The notes under the pieces: generated by a model
Seen by the model: the letters and a program-made list of their open reading frames with translations, nothing else
What the model was told of the DNA's origin: nothing
Databases searched by the model: none
NCBI GenBank assembly: GCA_963691705.1
Contig: OY829545.1
Coordinates: 30,553,475-30,617,474 of the forward strand
Length of the DNA: 64,000 bases
Reading direction: 5' to 3'
DNA from: Viola odorata
Lineage: Eukaryota > Streptophyta > Magnoliopsida > Malpighiales > Violaceae
Program-made: the position numbers and the translations under genes
In this document: in pieces, positions 33,929-44,942 of the stretch
How the letters are laid out: the number at the start of each line of letters is the position of its first letter
Position numbering within the stretch: position 1 is the stretch's first letter

Positions 33929-35551
33929 ATGATGGCTGAAGCAGCACTTGAAGCTGAGAGGAAAGAGGTGATCGAGCTCATGGAGAAGCTGATCAAGAGG
34001 TTTGATAATATAGAACTCAAGCAGCAAACGATCGAAGAACAATTCACTGAATTATCTGAACGATTGCGCCGTAATGAGGAAGGACCGAAAGAACATGACT
34101 TCAAAAACCGAAGAAGGTTTGAACCTAGAGGACCAAGGAGGAATCAAATCGATGACAACCTTGGAAGTATTAGATTAAAAGTTCCTTCTTTTAATGGAAA
34201 AGGAGATCCGGATATGTACTTGAATTGGGATAGAAAAATCAATTCGATTTTTCTATGTCATAATTATTCCGAGGAGAAGAAAGTAAAGCTAGTCGATGTT
34301 GAGTTCGAAGGATATGCAGCCCATTGGTGGGAAGAATTAAATTCAACTCGAGAGAGAGTAGGTGTTAGTTTTGTTGATAATTGGGAAGATATGAAGCGCT
34401 TGATGAGGAGAAGGTTCGTTCCAACACACTTTCAGCGAGATCTTCATCAACGACTACAAACCCTAACGCAAGGCAGCAAGAGCATTGGAGAATATTTCAA
34501 TGAGATGGAAATCGCGTTAGCTAGAACGCAAATCCATGAAGAGACCAGAGCAACAATGGCGAGATTCCTTAGTGGATTGAATCGGGAGATAGCCGATCAA
34601 TTGGAGCTAACAACATGCAACTCTTTAGAGGATATGTTGCACTTAGCGGAGAAAATAGAGAAGTAAAGGAAGTCTCGGATAGCAGCGAGTTCATCATCGA
34701 CTAACTCGCCAAATTGGAAGAAGTCGACTTGGACTAAGAGTGAGACGGCTCTAGTACCAAGCCCACAAGTTGTGAGCAATTCATCTTCACAAGTTGGAAA
34801 GGAAAATCCTTCAGCCACTAATCAAAATAAATTAGCTACGAGGGAGGTAGTGTGTTTTAAGTGTACCGATCGAGGACATACAGCAACCGCTTGTCCAAAT
34901 CGAAGAGCGTTGATTATTCGAGAGGATGGCGCCAAGAGTAGCGAGGATGAGAAAGAAGAAGAGCGCGTCGAGAGAGAGACCGAAGGAGGTCTAAGCCTAA
35001 TGATTAAGCCAAATTTGTGCACACGGCATGAGGAGGTATCAAGTGAAGAGAGTCAACAAAATAATCTATTCTACACTCAGTGTTCGATTCAAGAAAAGGT
35101 GTGTTCGGTGGTGGTTGATAATGGAAGCTTTAGCAATTTTGCGAGTGAGTTACTTATGTCAAAGCTAGGGTTGCAAACCATCGAAAAGGTGAATCCATAC
35201 AAGGTTCATTGGATGACTAGCGATGTTAAAATAGAAGTCACACATCGAGTTTTAGTATCGCTAGCCATTGGGAGATTTAATTGTAGTGTGTATTGTGATG
35301 TGGTGCCAATGACCGAATGTCATGTTCTTCTAGGAAGACCTTGGCAATTTGACATGAACGCGGTACATTATGGAAGAACCAATCGGTATGAGGTTTACAA
35401 GGATGGGCGAAGATACATTCTAGCGCCTATAGCACCACTAGAAGTGCTAAGAGATCGAGAAAAGCTTGCGAAGTCTTGGGCAGAATTTACAAGATACAAG
35501 CGCAAGTTTAAAGAAGAGAAAGAAAACACTTTAAGTGTTCGAGAAAAATAA
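33929..35551 (+). pseudogene. Element 3 gag-protease, one internal stop
   Basis: Single reading frame from ATG 33929 to TAA 35549-35551, broken only by TAA at 34664-34666. Order: N-terminal coiled coil (ELMEKLIKRFDNIELKQQ), gag core (IRLKVPSFNG, YLNWDRKI, IFLCHNYSEEKKVKL, AAHWWEEL, RRRFVPTHFQRDLHQRL), zinc knuckle CFKCTDRGHTATACPNRR (about 34855-34905), acidic linker, retropepsin-like domain with VVVDNGSFSNFAS and VLLGRPWQFD, and a basic tail. The catalytic D-N-G is preserved, unlike in element 1. Similar to gag of CRM-lineage Ty3 elements. No RT follows; replication would need enzymes from a relative. Confidence 0.85.
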
Positions 35552-36021
35552 GAGACTAACCCTATTATTAGTATTTCTTCTAATTTTCAGGTATGTGAGG
35601 AATCTAATTCCAAAGAGAAGAGTTCAAATTTGCTTGGGAAGCGCAAGAGAGAAGAAATTCTGCGGGAATTGCTTATCGCATGCCAAAGAGAGTGGTTACG
35701 GCTTGTTTTGATCAAGATGGACTTGGTTGCGTACGAGAGATATTTGGATGAGTATAATCTAGTGGATAATTACGCAATTGAGGTGCCAAGAATGAAGAGA
35801 CAATCGCTTATGTTTTGGGAATTTTTGAACAAATAAGAAGGAAGGGCGATTAGAGACTTTGTATATGTCACGGCCTTAAGAAGTGAATATGAGACCATGT
35901 TGGGCCGATTGTATACAAGGTATGGATTGGAGGTTGAGGATGTAGCATTTCGTTATAATTTTTCCCTAGATGGTGATCTTGATGAAGATTCGAGGATGAA
36001 TCTTTTTAAAGAAGGAGGGAA
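35552..36021 (+). pseudogene. Element 3 3' coding remnant
   Basis: Short open pieces (35630-35836, 35897-36020) with charged helical sequence and an end EDSRMNLFKEGGND. This end parallels SRANPFQGGGND of element 1 and the integrase-tail end of element 2. It is likely the residual tail of a once longer pol. A polypurine stretch (AAAGAAGGAGGGAA, 36008-36021) overlaps the end and precedes the 3' LTR. Confidence 0.5.
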
Positions 36022-37122
36022 TGATACTATCCTAGTATCCTCGCAAACCCTAGTGAGGTTAATTGAGGCGTCACAAGCAGCCAAGGGTTTGGAGAACGTG
36101 AGGAAGCCAGCTAAGAAGGCCTTGAAGAGTCAAGTGAGGCTAGCGAGAGCCCACATGGCCGAGATGGGAGTCAGCGCGCGAAGAGGGTGCGCGTTGAGGC
36201 AGTCAATGCGCAAGGAGAGTTGACTCCGAGCCAAAATAAAATTGGTTCGAGCTTTTTACAAAATTCTAAATGTCACATTAGTAATAATTCAAGTAGGAAT
36301 TCTAGACCAAGTTTGAAGGAAAACGCACGGAGAAATCAAGATATGGCTCGAGAGGAGTGTGAACGCGGCAAGGGAGGTGCACTTCAAGTCCGACTAGGAT
36401 TAGAAGTTGAAGTTGAGCGAGAAGAGGAGTCAGATGATGAAGCGTGGTCTTGTACAAGTTAGATAGGATAATTATTGTAATTATTTTATTTAATTAAATT
36501 AGTTAGAGTTAAGATAGAATTAGAAATAAGTCAAAATTTCCATCTAAACACCTTACTAAATTCCTGTTCCCTTTTCTACTTCTTATTTTCTCGACTCAGG
36601 AGCAAGCCGTCCTTGTGTTAACTTAGCTGTGGACTCGGTTAGGGCTAGTGAAGTATGGCGTTTATGGATTCAAGTGTGGAAGGTGCTGAGCTAGTGTGTG
36701 CGGACCAAAGTGTGGCACTTACATGGATAAGTGTGGAAGGAGCGTGAGGGATAGTGTTGGCATTCACATGGATGATCGTCGTTGCTAATATTCACAAGGT
36801 TGAATATTGATTACTAACAATTACAGGGCTGATTGTTGGTGTTTCTCTCGTTCACAGAGCTGAGTGTTAGCGTGTGTGCGTACTACAGGGCTAGGCATAA
36901 ATCGGCGTGCGTACTATAGGGCTAGGAGTTCGTGACAACCTCGACTTTGCTCAAACAGGGATTTGCAAGTCATTAACCTCAATTAGTAGTATGGGATACT
37001 AATTGATCCAATGAAGCGTTCAAGAAGGAATTTTCGTTAATTCCGCGCCCCCAACCTACAAGAGAACAAGATCATTCACTCATGCGCCTCGGATTCTAAC
37101 CTAGCATCCAAGGATCGTATCA
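36022..37122 (+). repeat. 3' LTR of element 3, core promoter deleted
   Basis: Begins TGATACTATCC and ends GGATCGTATCA. Compared with the 5' copy, it lacks about 75 bp after GATAGAATTAGAAA (near 36517) that hold the TATTTAAAG box. It preserves the empty site of element 4 (GATGATGAAGCGTGG, about 36433-36447). Confidence 0.85.
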
Positions 37123-37174
37123 CTAGAGAGTTCAAACTCGGCAAAGAATTTCTCGAGCCAAAGTTGATCCTCTA

Positions 37175-37357
37175 GCACTCTTTTATTTGGACATTCAGCT
37201 TGTCTGTTTCCTCTCCCGGAGCACTTAAAGCAAATAATATCCTTTGTAGGGATTCGGTTGGCCGAATTATTTAAAGACCCACTATTGTTATAAGTCTTCG
37301 ACGGTGCTTGGGAACTAGCGGTGCCCTTGGTACAGGAAGGGTGCGGTGAAACCCTAG
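37175..37357. repeat. 183-bp direct repeat, copy A
   Basis: From GCACTCTTTTATTTGG to GTGAAACCCTAG. Nearly identical to copy B (37670-37819 plus 39134-39166). It carries the uninterrupted form of the solo LTR target (TAGCGGTGCCCTTGG). Confidence 0.8.
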
Positions 37358-37669
37358 TGGTTGGTAAGCCCAGCTTATGTACTAATAAAGTACTCGCACA
37401 ATTCGCCCATCTACCATTATCTATGATCAATGAGCACCTCTTCTTCTCAATCATACAACGCGTGTGAAATAAATTCTCGCGCTGCTCCTCTACACTCTCT
37501 TCGGTCTTGGCTTGAGCGCTAAGATTTCTCCTAATCACCAGTGTCAAGTCTTGCTCACGCTCATCTTCTTCATCTGAACTAGACCTTTCCTTTCTCTCCT
37601 CCAACCCTTTAGTCTCTTCCACCACACAATCATCATCCGATTCCATCTCACCATTCTCCCAAATTATGA

Positions 37670-37819
37670 GCACTCTTTTATTTGGACATTCAGCTTGTCT
37701 GTTTCCTCTCCCGGAGCACTTAAAGCAAATAATATCCTTTGTAGGGATTCAGTTGGCCGAATTATTTAAAGACCCACTATTGTTATAAGTCTTCGACGGT
37801 GCTTGGGAACTAGCGGTGC
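37670..37819. repeat. 183-bp direct repeat, copy B, left part
   Basis: 150 bp matching copy A; the remaining 33 bp lie at 39134-39166 beyond the solo LTR. Confidence 0.8.
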
Positions 37820-39128
37820 TGATACGATCCTAGCCACGAGGCTAACCCTAGCGCGCACCCAACGCGCACACGCCTTGCGACCAAGGCCAATCAGCCCAAA
37901 GCATCAAGCCCAAGACGTTCCAAAGCTTAAAGAGAGGTTAAAACAACTTCTAGACATGGAAACTAGGCAAGGATCATTGCTGGATCAAGTCCTTAGACAA
38001 AGGATGACATGGAAGGTGGCTTGGAGGCTCTTAGGGCAAGACTTTGCATCCGGCCAAGCCATGACATGGAAGCGAGGCTTCCATCAAAGACCCAACACAT
38101 ATACAAGACCTATTGGGATCTTAGGAAGGCTGTGTCCAAGTTTCAGAACATTTGGACGAGTATATCTCAAGAAGGTTCGAGATGACAATCAAGCATGCAA
38201 CTGTCCTAAGCGCAAACGTGACGGACAACTTCGTCGAACCATATCTCGATCATCAGAATTCAGAATCGTGCGATCTATATCAATTATGAAACCTCAGAAT
38301 GTCCTCTTCATTGTGTCCACATTTCAGGTCAAACGGACAAGCCGTTTGTTTGTTATCGGTCGAGACATTTTCGCTGACAGTAATCATACGCGAATAAGGA
38401 CTTCAAAACGCGTCCGTCAACGCCAACGACCATTCTTCGGACCAGTCAGGACCGGACCAGGAAGAGGAGCACCCTCCTACTATTTTTGGGTCTTATCTAT
38501 CAAATGGGATAAGTTTCAGCCCAATTGGACAAGCCAATAAACAGTTAGGGCGGGGAGACATTTTGACGCGCAGTGTGAACGCGAGCAGCCCGCAACTTGG
38601 AGAATTCGGCCCAAACCTTGGCCTGATGATGCGAATGCTTCTAGGAAGTTCTAGAAGGCTTTATTTGTATTTATTAATTAGTTTTTACAGTTATTAGACT
38701 AGTAGAAGTTCTATTTCGAAGTTACTTAGGAGTTCTAGTTAAAATAGGTTTTCTAGTCTTAGTTAAACTTGTATTGTTTATGCCTATTTAAAGGCAGCCG
38801 CTTGGCTTAATAAAATAAGATTTTTTTCAGCCAAACACTTGCATTAATTGATCTCACTAAGAACCTTGAATCCTTTGAGTCTGAACACTCGAAGAACAAC
38901 TCAAGTAAATCGAAAGTTCATTCTATTGTTCACCTATCTAGGTTGCTAACCTCACCAAGGGTTAGAGGGTTAGAAGTTCGAGCAAGATCCTTGATTGCGT
39001 AGCTGGGTTGGTTGGATAATCACGTCCAGCAGGGTCAGCGCAAGATTGAGTTACTATTCCGCACGAATCCACTCTTGGACAACGATCGCTTAAGGAGAAA
39101 CGATTCACGCCTAGTGAGGATCGTATCA
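37820..39128 (+). mobile_element. Solo LTR related to elements 1-3
   Basis: 1309 bp, TGATACGATCCTAGCC...GGATCGTATCA, target duplication GGTGC at 37815-37819 and 39129-39133. A TATTTAAAGG box near 38784 followed by AATAAAATAAG gives plus orientation. The 245-codon frame inside it (37803-38540) spans the insertion boundary and is not a gene. Product of LTR-LTR recombination of a once complete element. Confidence 0.85.
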
Positions 39129-40181
39129 GGTGCCCTTGGTACAGGAAGGGTGCGGTGAAACCCTAGGTGGATCTCGTGCACTCCTATTGTCTCTTACCCA
39201 AGACGTCTTCGTCCACGGTGTAGACTTCAAAGCTGATGGATTTGGGCTAGTAAGGGGAACTCTCCTCTTCTTTTGTTTTTCTATTTTAATAGCCATATGG
39301 AGCATCTCCCTCATCAAAGTATAGTACGTCAACTCCAATGCGTCGGCTATCTCCTTGTGTAACCCATTAAGGAACCTCGCCATCGTGGCTTCCTCATCTT
39401 CATTCTAGTACGCTCTAGCTAGTGCTATTTCCATGTCATTAAAGTATTCCCCCACGCTTCTATTTCCTTGTGTCATAGTTTGTAACCACTTATGAAGGTC
39501 ACGTTGGAAATAGGAGGGTACAAATCTCTCCCTCATGAAGGCTTTCATATCCTCCCAAGTAGTAACTGGACCGGCACGCATTGTAATTCGACTTCTAGTG
39601 AGCTGATCCCACCAATGAACCGCATATCCCCCAAATTCGACCGCTGCTAGTTTGACCTTCTTGTCCTCCGAATAATTGTGATAAAGAAAGATCGATTCGA
39701 CCTTTCTTTCCCATGTTAAGTAAGCATCTGAATCGTCGCTGCCATCGAATGGTGGGATTTTCATCTTGATGCTACCAATATTAGCATCAACCCGATCCTT
39801 GACTCTAGGTTGCCTACCTCTCTGTCTCCTATCTCTAGCATGGATGTATCCTATCTCTAGCCTTGCCATGCGTAATAGGAGCACACGTGTAAGGATGCGC
39901 CCTTGAGTAGCACCCGCACCTAATGGTCCACCCTCGGGTCTTAAGAATTCATCTCCCTCATCCTCCGTATCTTCTACATGACCATCGGGCGGATCATCAA
40001 CCCTAGGATTAGGGTTTTGTACCTCACGCGCAGGTGGGGCACCATCTCTTGGTAATTCTGCTAGGCGATTCAATTACTCTATGGTTGTCATCTTTCATTC
40101 CTTTATCTGTCCCAACTCCAAGCGTATCTCCCTCATGAAATTAAGTATAGCTTCCTATCCTTCATTAATATTTTTCGCCAT

Positions 40182-40978
40182 TTTGAATTCTTGAAATTCA
40201 CAACACGGAACAACCAAACGTAAAATTTCCCTAGAAAAATTTCTAACGCTCCCTCACTTGTTTACTCTCGTGTTTAGCTCTCTATTAATCTCACCAAAAT
40301 TTTCACTCACAAGTTTCTTCAATTGTTCAGTCGCTATAAGACTCAAGAATTCCAAGGAAAAGCTTCCAAAAAGACTCTCAAAGACAACTAGCTTCAAAAC
40401 AATTTAGATGCTCGATATTTGATTAGCCGCAAAATCAATCAACTAAGCAAATACTAAGCAGGAGTAGAAAACCAATTATAGGAATCAATAAAGAGCTCAA
40501 AGACACAGGAAACGTTCAAATAATTTCGCAAATTGCTAATGATGTGTGCGCCTAGATGCGGTTTGCGTGTCTAGGTTCTTTTCGAGCTAATTTTCAATTT
40601 CCTCGTCCGATTTGAATAATTCTCTTTGATTTGGAACGATGATTGAGTGTAGTAATTTGTATTTTGTTTTGTTTTTTATTTTTATTTTTTTTACTTGAAT
40701 AAACTTAGATAAATAATAAATTAACTACGACTCTTTTTGGGTTTTTGTGACTCTTTTGACAAAAAATAACCTAGATTAATGACACAACAAATTACACGAC
40801 GATTTGCTTGGAAAATGCCTACAAAGACACTACTTGATCTAGAACCCTAGATCGACTCGACGGACAAAATAACTAACACAAACACATAAGAGATTGGTTT
40901 TAGAATGGATAGAAGAAGAACCAATCTTACAAAGAAAACAGAAATGTAAAAGGATAGTTACCAAACTTGAACGTCTTT
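40182..40978 (-). other. 5' leader of element 2
   Basis: No ORF. AT-rich with T runs near 40670-40690; similar to the leader of element 1 (11941-12758). Confidence 0.6.
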
Positions 40979-40992
40979 GCTCCGCTACCAAC
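40979..40992 (-). promoter_or_regulatory. Primer-binding site of element 2
   Basis: Minus strand reads GTTGGTAGCGGAGC directly after the LTR end. Confidence 0.65.
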
Positions 40993-41875
40993 TGATACAA
41001 TCCTTGGTTGCCGAGGTCCGTAGCACGTGAAACCGATCTAGTTAAAGCTTGGAATTTCAATAATGCGGAAAGATAACTCACTTAAGCATTTGACCCTGCT
41101 AACAACTTGTGCTAGCCAACCCAAATCAAGCAAGAGAGGTTCTTTATTTGAAACCTTAACCCTGCGCCCAACTTGTGAACGCCAACCTAGGTGGAACGAC
41201 TCAATGGAATGGACTTTTGGTTTGACTTGTTGATCTATTCGAGAGTCCCGTCTCAAATAGGAACAAGGTTCAAGGCTGAACAATTGAGAGAAACCTCTCT
41301 GATTTAATTATCAAAATTTGTAACCTTATAATGAAAAAGGTGGCTCCTTTAAATAGGAGAAACCCTAAATCCTTACAATAGAAGTCCTTCTTCTAATTGA
41401 ACTCCTAATTAATTAATTAAACTAATTATAAATAAATTCAACTAATTTAATTAATTAATAAAATAACTAATTAAAATAGAAAGTGTGAAAGTTTCCATCT
41501 TTGACGCAAAACTGGTCGTCGTAGGCGTGATCACGTGATCAACAGCCTCGACTCGTCTCTTGCCTCTGTTTTGGGCGTGATCACACCTAAGGATGGCGTG
41601 ATCACGCCATCTCCAAGCTCCACTCCGCGCATGCTTCTGTTTTGGGCGTGATCACACCTAGGGATGGCGTGATCACGTCATCTCCAGTCTGGACCATGAG
41701 AAGTGATACAAGGCGCGGGTTTCTCTCGGGTAGCACAGCCTCCTCAATGCGTGTCTCGCACTCAAGATCCTTGTGGATGATGTGTGATAGCCTCACTTGC
41801 AAGTCTTTGCTTCGAGCGCGCGTCATAGGTTTGTTGGGCGGTAAGGGCACGTCGGGCGCGATAGGGTTCGCATCA
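40993..41875 (-). repeat. 5' LTR of element 2
   Basis: 883 bp, TGATACAATCC...GCATCA. Holds several GGCGTGATCAC palindromic units (41522-41680). On the minus strand TATTTAAAGGAG near 41345 is the likely TATA region. Confidence 0.8.
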
Positions 41876-41880
41876 CTAAC

Positions 41881-42767
41881 CCTAGCTTGCGAAACTGAAG
41901 GTTAAACTCAAGGTTCGAGTCCACGAACAAAACAGAGAAGAATCTCTAAGACAAAGTCTCAATTTTTATTAGCAAAAATCATAACTTTTACATAGTGCCA
42001 ATCAGCCTCCTTAAATAAGCGTTATGAGCAATTCTACTTCTACTAGAATTAGGAGTTCTAATTGCTAAATAATTCTATCTACTTAATTAACAATAAAACA
42101 AATAAGTAAACACTTAAATAATTCCAGAAGCTTCTCCTAAGCTCCGCTCAGTTGGCTGCACCATGGCTCGCTCTTGGTCTAGTCGCACTTAACCATGGCT
42201 CGGTCAATGCGCATTCAAATATGCCCTCGAGCCATCTTCCAATTCCCTCGTGCGTTTTGGCTGAAACTTGGTCCAAACCTTTCTAACATGTAAAAATACA
42301 TGTTACAAGGTTGGTCGCTTGAAAAAACCTCACCCGAACACACTTGGACCTCTTGAACGCGTCTGTTGTGCTTGTACGCACCCTTGGTGCATGTGATTAA
42401 GTCACTCCGAGCCATCTTGCAATCTACCCGTGCGAATGACCCCAAACTTGGACACGACTCTCCTAAGATCCCAAATGGTCTTGTACTTATGCTGGAGTCA
42501 GGATCAAATCTCGTCTTCCATGATTTGGCTCGGACAGTCTCCTTTGACGTCGTCGTTGGCGTGTGCGCATGCGTTATACGCATCCTTCGTGCTTCAGCTT
42601 GGTCTGCTCATGCCTTGGCCCTTGTTTCCATACGCGAGGTCCGTATTAATCTTTCTTGAGTCCTCACTGCATCCTTGGAACGCTCCCTTTCCTTCCTTAG
42701 CTCTAGTCGCTTGGCGCGCGCGCGTGTGGCGTGTGACGAATTAGGGTTTATGCGAGGATTCACATCA
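41881..42767 (-). repeat. 5' LTR of element 1, second part
   Basis: Continues 12774-13002 and matches 8229-9123. Ends GATTCACATCA, followed by the ATGGT duplication. Confidence 0.85.
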
Positions 42768-43689
42768 ATGGTGGTGGTAGTTTTGATCATATTGTGATGG
42801 AAGTGGTGGCGGTGTTATTGGAAAGCACAACAACTTTAGTAGTCATCTTAACAACAACAGCCATAGATACAAAAGATCAAAACTCAAAATTGTGAGTAAA
42901 ATTTTCCAAATCTATAATTTTGCTCCACCCACTATCGTCAAACAGTGGCATCAATTTGATTTTACTTCTTGGATACCATGAATTGATGAAAGGTGTCCAA
43001 CTTATACCAGATTTGTAAAAGAAAATGAGGTAGAGAGAATAGTGAGTCGAGTGAGTCAAGAAAATTGGCTGATGGCTTCCTTCGTTTGATGCGGTGGATG
43101 TGATGCATCAATGGCAGGGGATGAGATTGGTTGATGGGTCTGAGTCTCTTGGTTTGTTGTTTTCATAGTTAAAGGTTCGGTATGGATCGCAGCAGAAGAT
43201 AAGAGAACAAAACAACAAACAACAAATAACAGTTTCTTTTTCTTCTTTTTTGTATTGGTTCTTGCTTGATTACTGGATGATGAGATAACAAAGATTAATT
43301 TTGCTTAATTCTGAATTTGATCACAGGGTTGATTTATTTGCGGGAAGAATCATGTAGAATCTAGAAATTTTTTTAATGAAATGATTTAAAGATTCTTTTA
43401 ACAAAATGAGTTTATATGTTAATTAATTGGAACGACATATTTTTTTGTGTAACTAGTTGTTATGGGCCACAATTATCGGACCCATTAGTAAAATGGATGG
43501 AAAAGGCTACTTGCGCGCAAAATGTAGTTCAGGGGAGGTGAATTGTGCATTTTTTATCTAGGATTTATTTTTCGTGGTTAATATAGGGGCTAAAAAGCTA
43601 TTTCTCCAAAAGTTAATTGGCCCCTTGTAACTTTTCGAGAGGTTTTTGAGGAATATAAGCGAGGTGCAAATTAGAATTCATCAAATATT
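42768..43689. other. Right flank of the nest, unassigned
   Basis: Starts with ATGGTGGTGGTAG, the continuation of the GGTGGT-rich target at 7620-7995. The rest is AT-rich without a convincing ORF. I see no function in it. Confidence 0.5.
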
Positions 43690-44050
43690 ACTTCATCTAG
43701 TGGCGGAGGGTAAGGTGATTCCAATGTTTCTAGCACAAGTTTTGGTAATGAAATGGAAAAGGAATTTTACCAATTCAAAAGTTAGCCACAAAGTTTCTCA
43801 TTGGAAAAGTCTCAACTAGATTCTTCCTTGGCAGATGTGGGACAAGATTATAGTTTGGAAAGTAATTTGGATGTCTTGGAATATTGGAAGTCAAGTATGG
43901 TCATGTATCTTTAACCTGCACCATTAGCTAGAGATCTCTTGGCTATACCGATTACTTTTGTGACGCCGGAATCTATTTTTAGCATTGCAAAGAAAGTGAT
44001 AAATTCTTGTAGAAGCTCACTTAAACTGATTACTAAAGTTAAATATGGTT
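43690..44050 (+). pseudogene. hAT transposase C-terminal remnant
   Basis: The + frame from about 43816 gives NLDVLEYWKSSMVMYL, a stop, then APLARDLLAIPITFVTPESI, FSIAKKVINSCRSSLK. This is the hAT family dimerisation domain (W-K at the start, A-R-D-L-L-A-I-P-I-T, S-S-L) with E-S-I in place of the usual E-S-A. The upstream part (SNVSSTSFGNEMEKEFYQF) is in a nearby frame. The rest of the transposase is absent. A domesticated gene is unlikely given stops and truncation. Confidence 0.7.
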
Positions 44051-44125
44051 AGTTAAATGGTTACTGATAATCCCGGATTAGGGATGAGGGCAATTTTGTA
44101 ATTTGAGGGATTGATGTAGGGCTGT

Positions 44126-44859
44126 TGATGACGATCTTACTGATCCCAAGTCACCTGCAAAGCGTCAAAGGGGGTCTACGGCGTAGACACTCCGACAATC
44201 AAGTCAGTAAATAGAAAAAAATGAGTATTCGGGAAACTATCGGATGACAGTTGGGATACCGGTAAGGTGTTTAGTTAGCTAGTAATGTTGCGAGTGGGGT
44301 GTTATTTTGATTGTCCTTTTGTGTCCTCTCCCAAGAATAGAGGAAGCAAAGTATTTATACTTCTTCTCATGTGGGTGGGCCATGATGGACACATTGATCA
44401 TTCAAGTTAAAGTGATAGGCGCCAGCTGTCATGCAAATATTGACCTTATCGATAATGTCGGATGACAGTTGGGATACCGGTAAGGTGTTTAATTGGCTAG
44501 TAATATTGCGAGTGGGGTGTTATTTTGATTGTACTTTTGTGTCTGCTCCCAAGAATAGAAGAAGCCGAGTATTAATACTTCTTCTCATGTGGGTGGGCCA
44601 TGATGGGGACGTTGATCATTCAAGTTAAAGTGATAGGCGCCGGCTATCATGCAAATATTGACCTTACCGATGATGCTTTCTTAACCCATTAGTGTTCCCG
44701 ATATATAAATGAAAATATATGTGTACCTGATGAAGCCAGCAACTTGTGTATTTTAAGTTATCGCCTACTAGATGGTTACCGGGTATTTGTATATATCAGA
44801 ACTCCCCTTTTAGTGTGAAAGGTTAGTATTGCCCCTTGCGTATTTATTTTGTATTATCA
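44126..44859 (-). mobile_element. Tat-type solo LTR with internal 218-bp duplication
   Basis: Minus strand starts TGATAATACAAA and ends ATCGTCATCA. It carries GACTTGATTGTCGGAGTG and a CCGTAGACCCCC stretch like the LTR of element 4. A tandem duplication of about 218 bp (44240-44457 and 44458-44675) repeats the promoter region. The right copy of the minus-strand TATAAATAC box has decayed to TATTAATAC. No clear target duplication, so the boundaries are tentative. Confidence 0.55.
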
Positions 44860-44942
44860 GTTACCAAAGTAGGTAGGGTATAATTGGTAAATAATTATTT
44901 TGTGCTGATGATAACAATTTAACTTAATACATTTCAATTTTT

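Larger units (their letters stand above)
16792..37122 (+). mobile_element. Element 3: gag-protease LTR retrotransposon without RT or integrase
   Basis: Plus orientation. 5' LTR 16792-17224 continued at 32531-33278 (split by element 4), PBS 33279-33294, gag-protease 33929-35551, polypurine tract 36008-36021, 3' LTR 36022-37122. Target duplication CTAGA at 16787-16791 and 37123-37127. The internal region between the LTRs is only about 2.7 kb and has room for no pol. This is the layout of a terminal-repeat retrotransposon with gag. LTR ends GGATCGTATCA match elements 1 and 2 and the solo LTR at 37820, so all four look related. Confidence 0.85.
37128..40181 (-). pseudogene. Element 2 gag-protease, with duplication and an inserted solo LTR
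   Basis: Minus strand from ATG 40181. A TAG, a TGA and a TAA fall within the first 40 codons. The gag core follows at 39870-39410 (IKMKIPPFDG, YLTWERKV, IFLYHNYSEDKKVKL, VHWWDQL, RERFVPSYFQRDL), then a TAG at 39405-39407 and a gag C-terminus (MARFLNGLHKEIADALEL). The zinc knuckle CFKCSGRGNRQAECPNKR appears twice because of a 183-bp duplication. A protease segment with LIIDNGRWANCAS lies between the two copies. The solo LTR 37820-39128 splits one copy. Same family as gag of elements 1 and 3. Confidence 0.8.
13003..41875 (-). mobile_element. Element 2: CRM-lineage Ty3 retrotransposon with gag and pol
   Basis: Inserted in the 5' LTR of element 1. Target duplication CTAAC at 12998-13002 and 41876-41880. 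Minus orientation: 3' LTR 13003-13788, polypurine tract, pol 13737-16420, then interrupted by element 3 (16792-37122), protease and gag 37128-40181, leader, PBS 40979-40992, 5' LTR 40993-41875. RT and integrase are closest to the CRM (centromeric retrotransposon) lineage as I remember it, including the integrase ORF running into the 3' LTR. Several stops and at least two frameshifts make it inactive. Confidence 0.85.
7996..42767 (-). mobile_element. Element 1: CRM-like gag-protease LTR retrotransposon, host of the whole nest
   Basis: LTRs begin TGATACGATCC and end GATTCACATCA as read on +. The element is transcribed on the minus strand: 3' LTR 7996-9123, internal region 9124-12773, 5' LTR 12774-13002 continued at 41881-42767. 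Target duplication ATGGT at 7991-7995 and 42768-42772. The 5' LTR is split by element 2. The internal part encodes gag and protease but no reverse transcriptase or integrase, so it was non-autonomous or deleted. Gag resembles that of the CRM lineage, and element 2 carries related ends and full pol, so element 2 is a plausible relative or helper type. Confidence 0.85.

Noticed and set aside
37803..38540. 245-codon + ORF
   Set aside because: It starts outside and runs into the solo LTR at 37820-39128; composition is LTR-like and no protein family fits.
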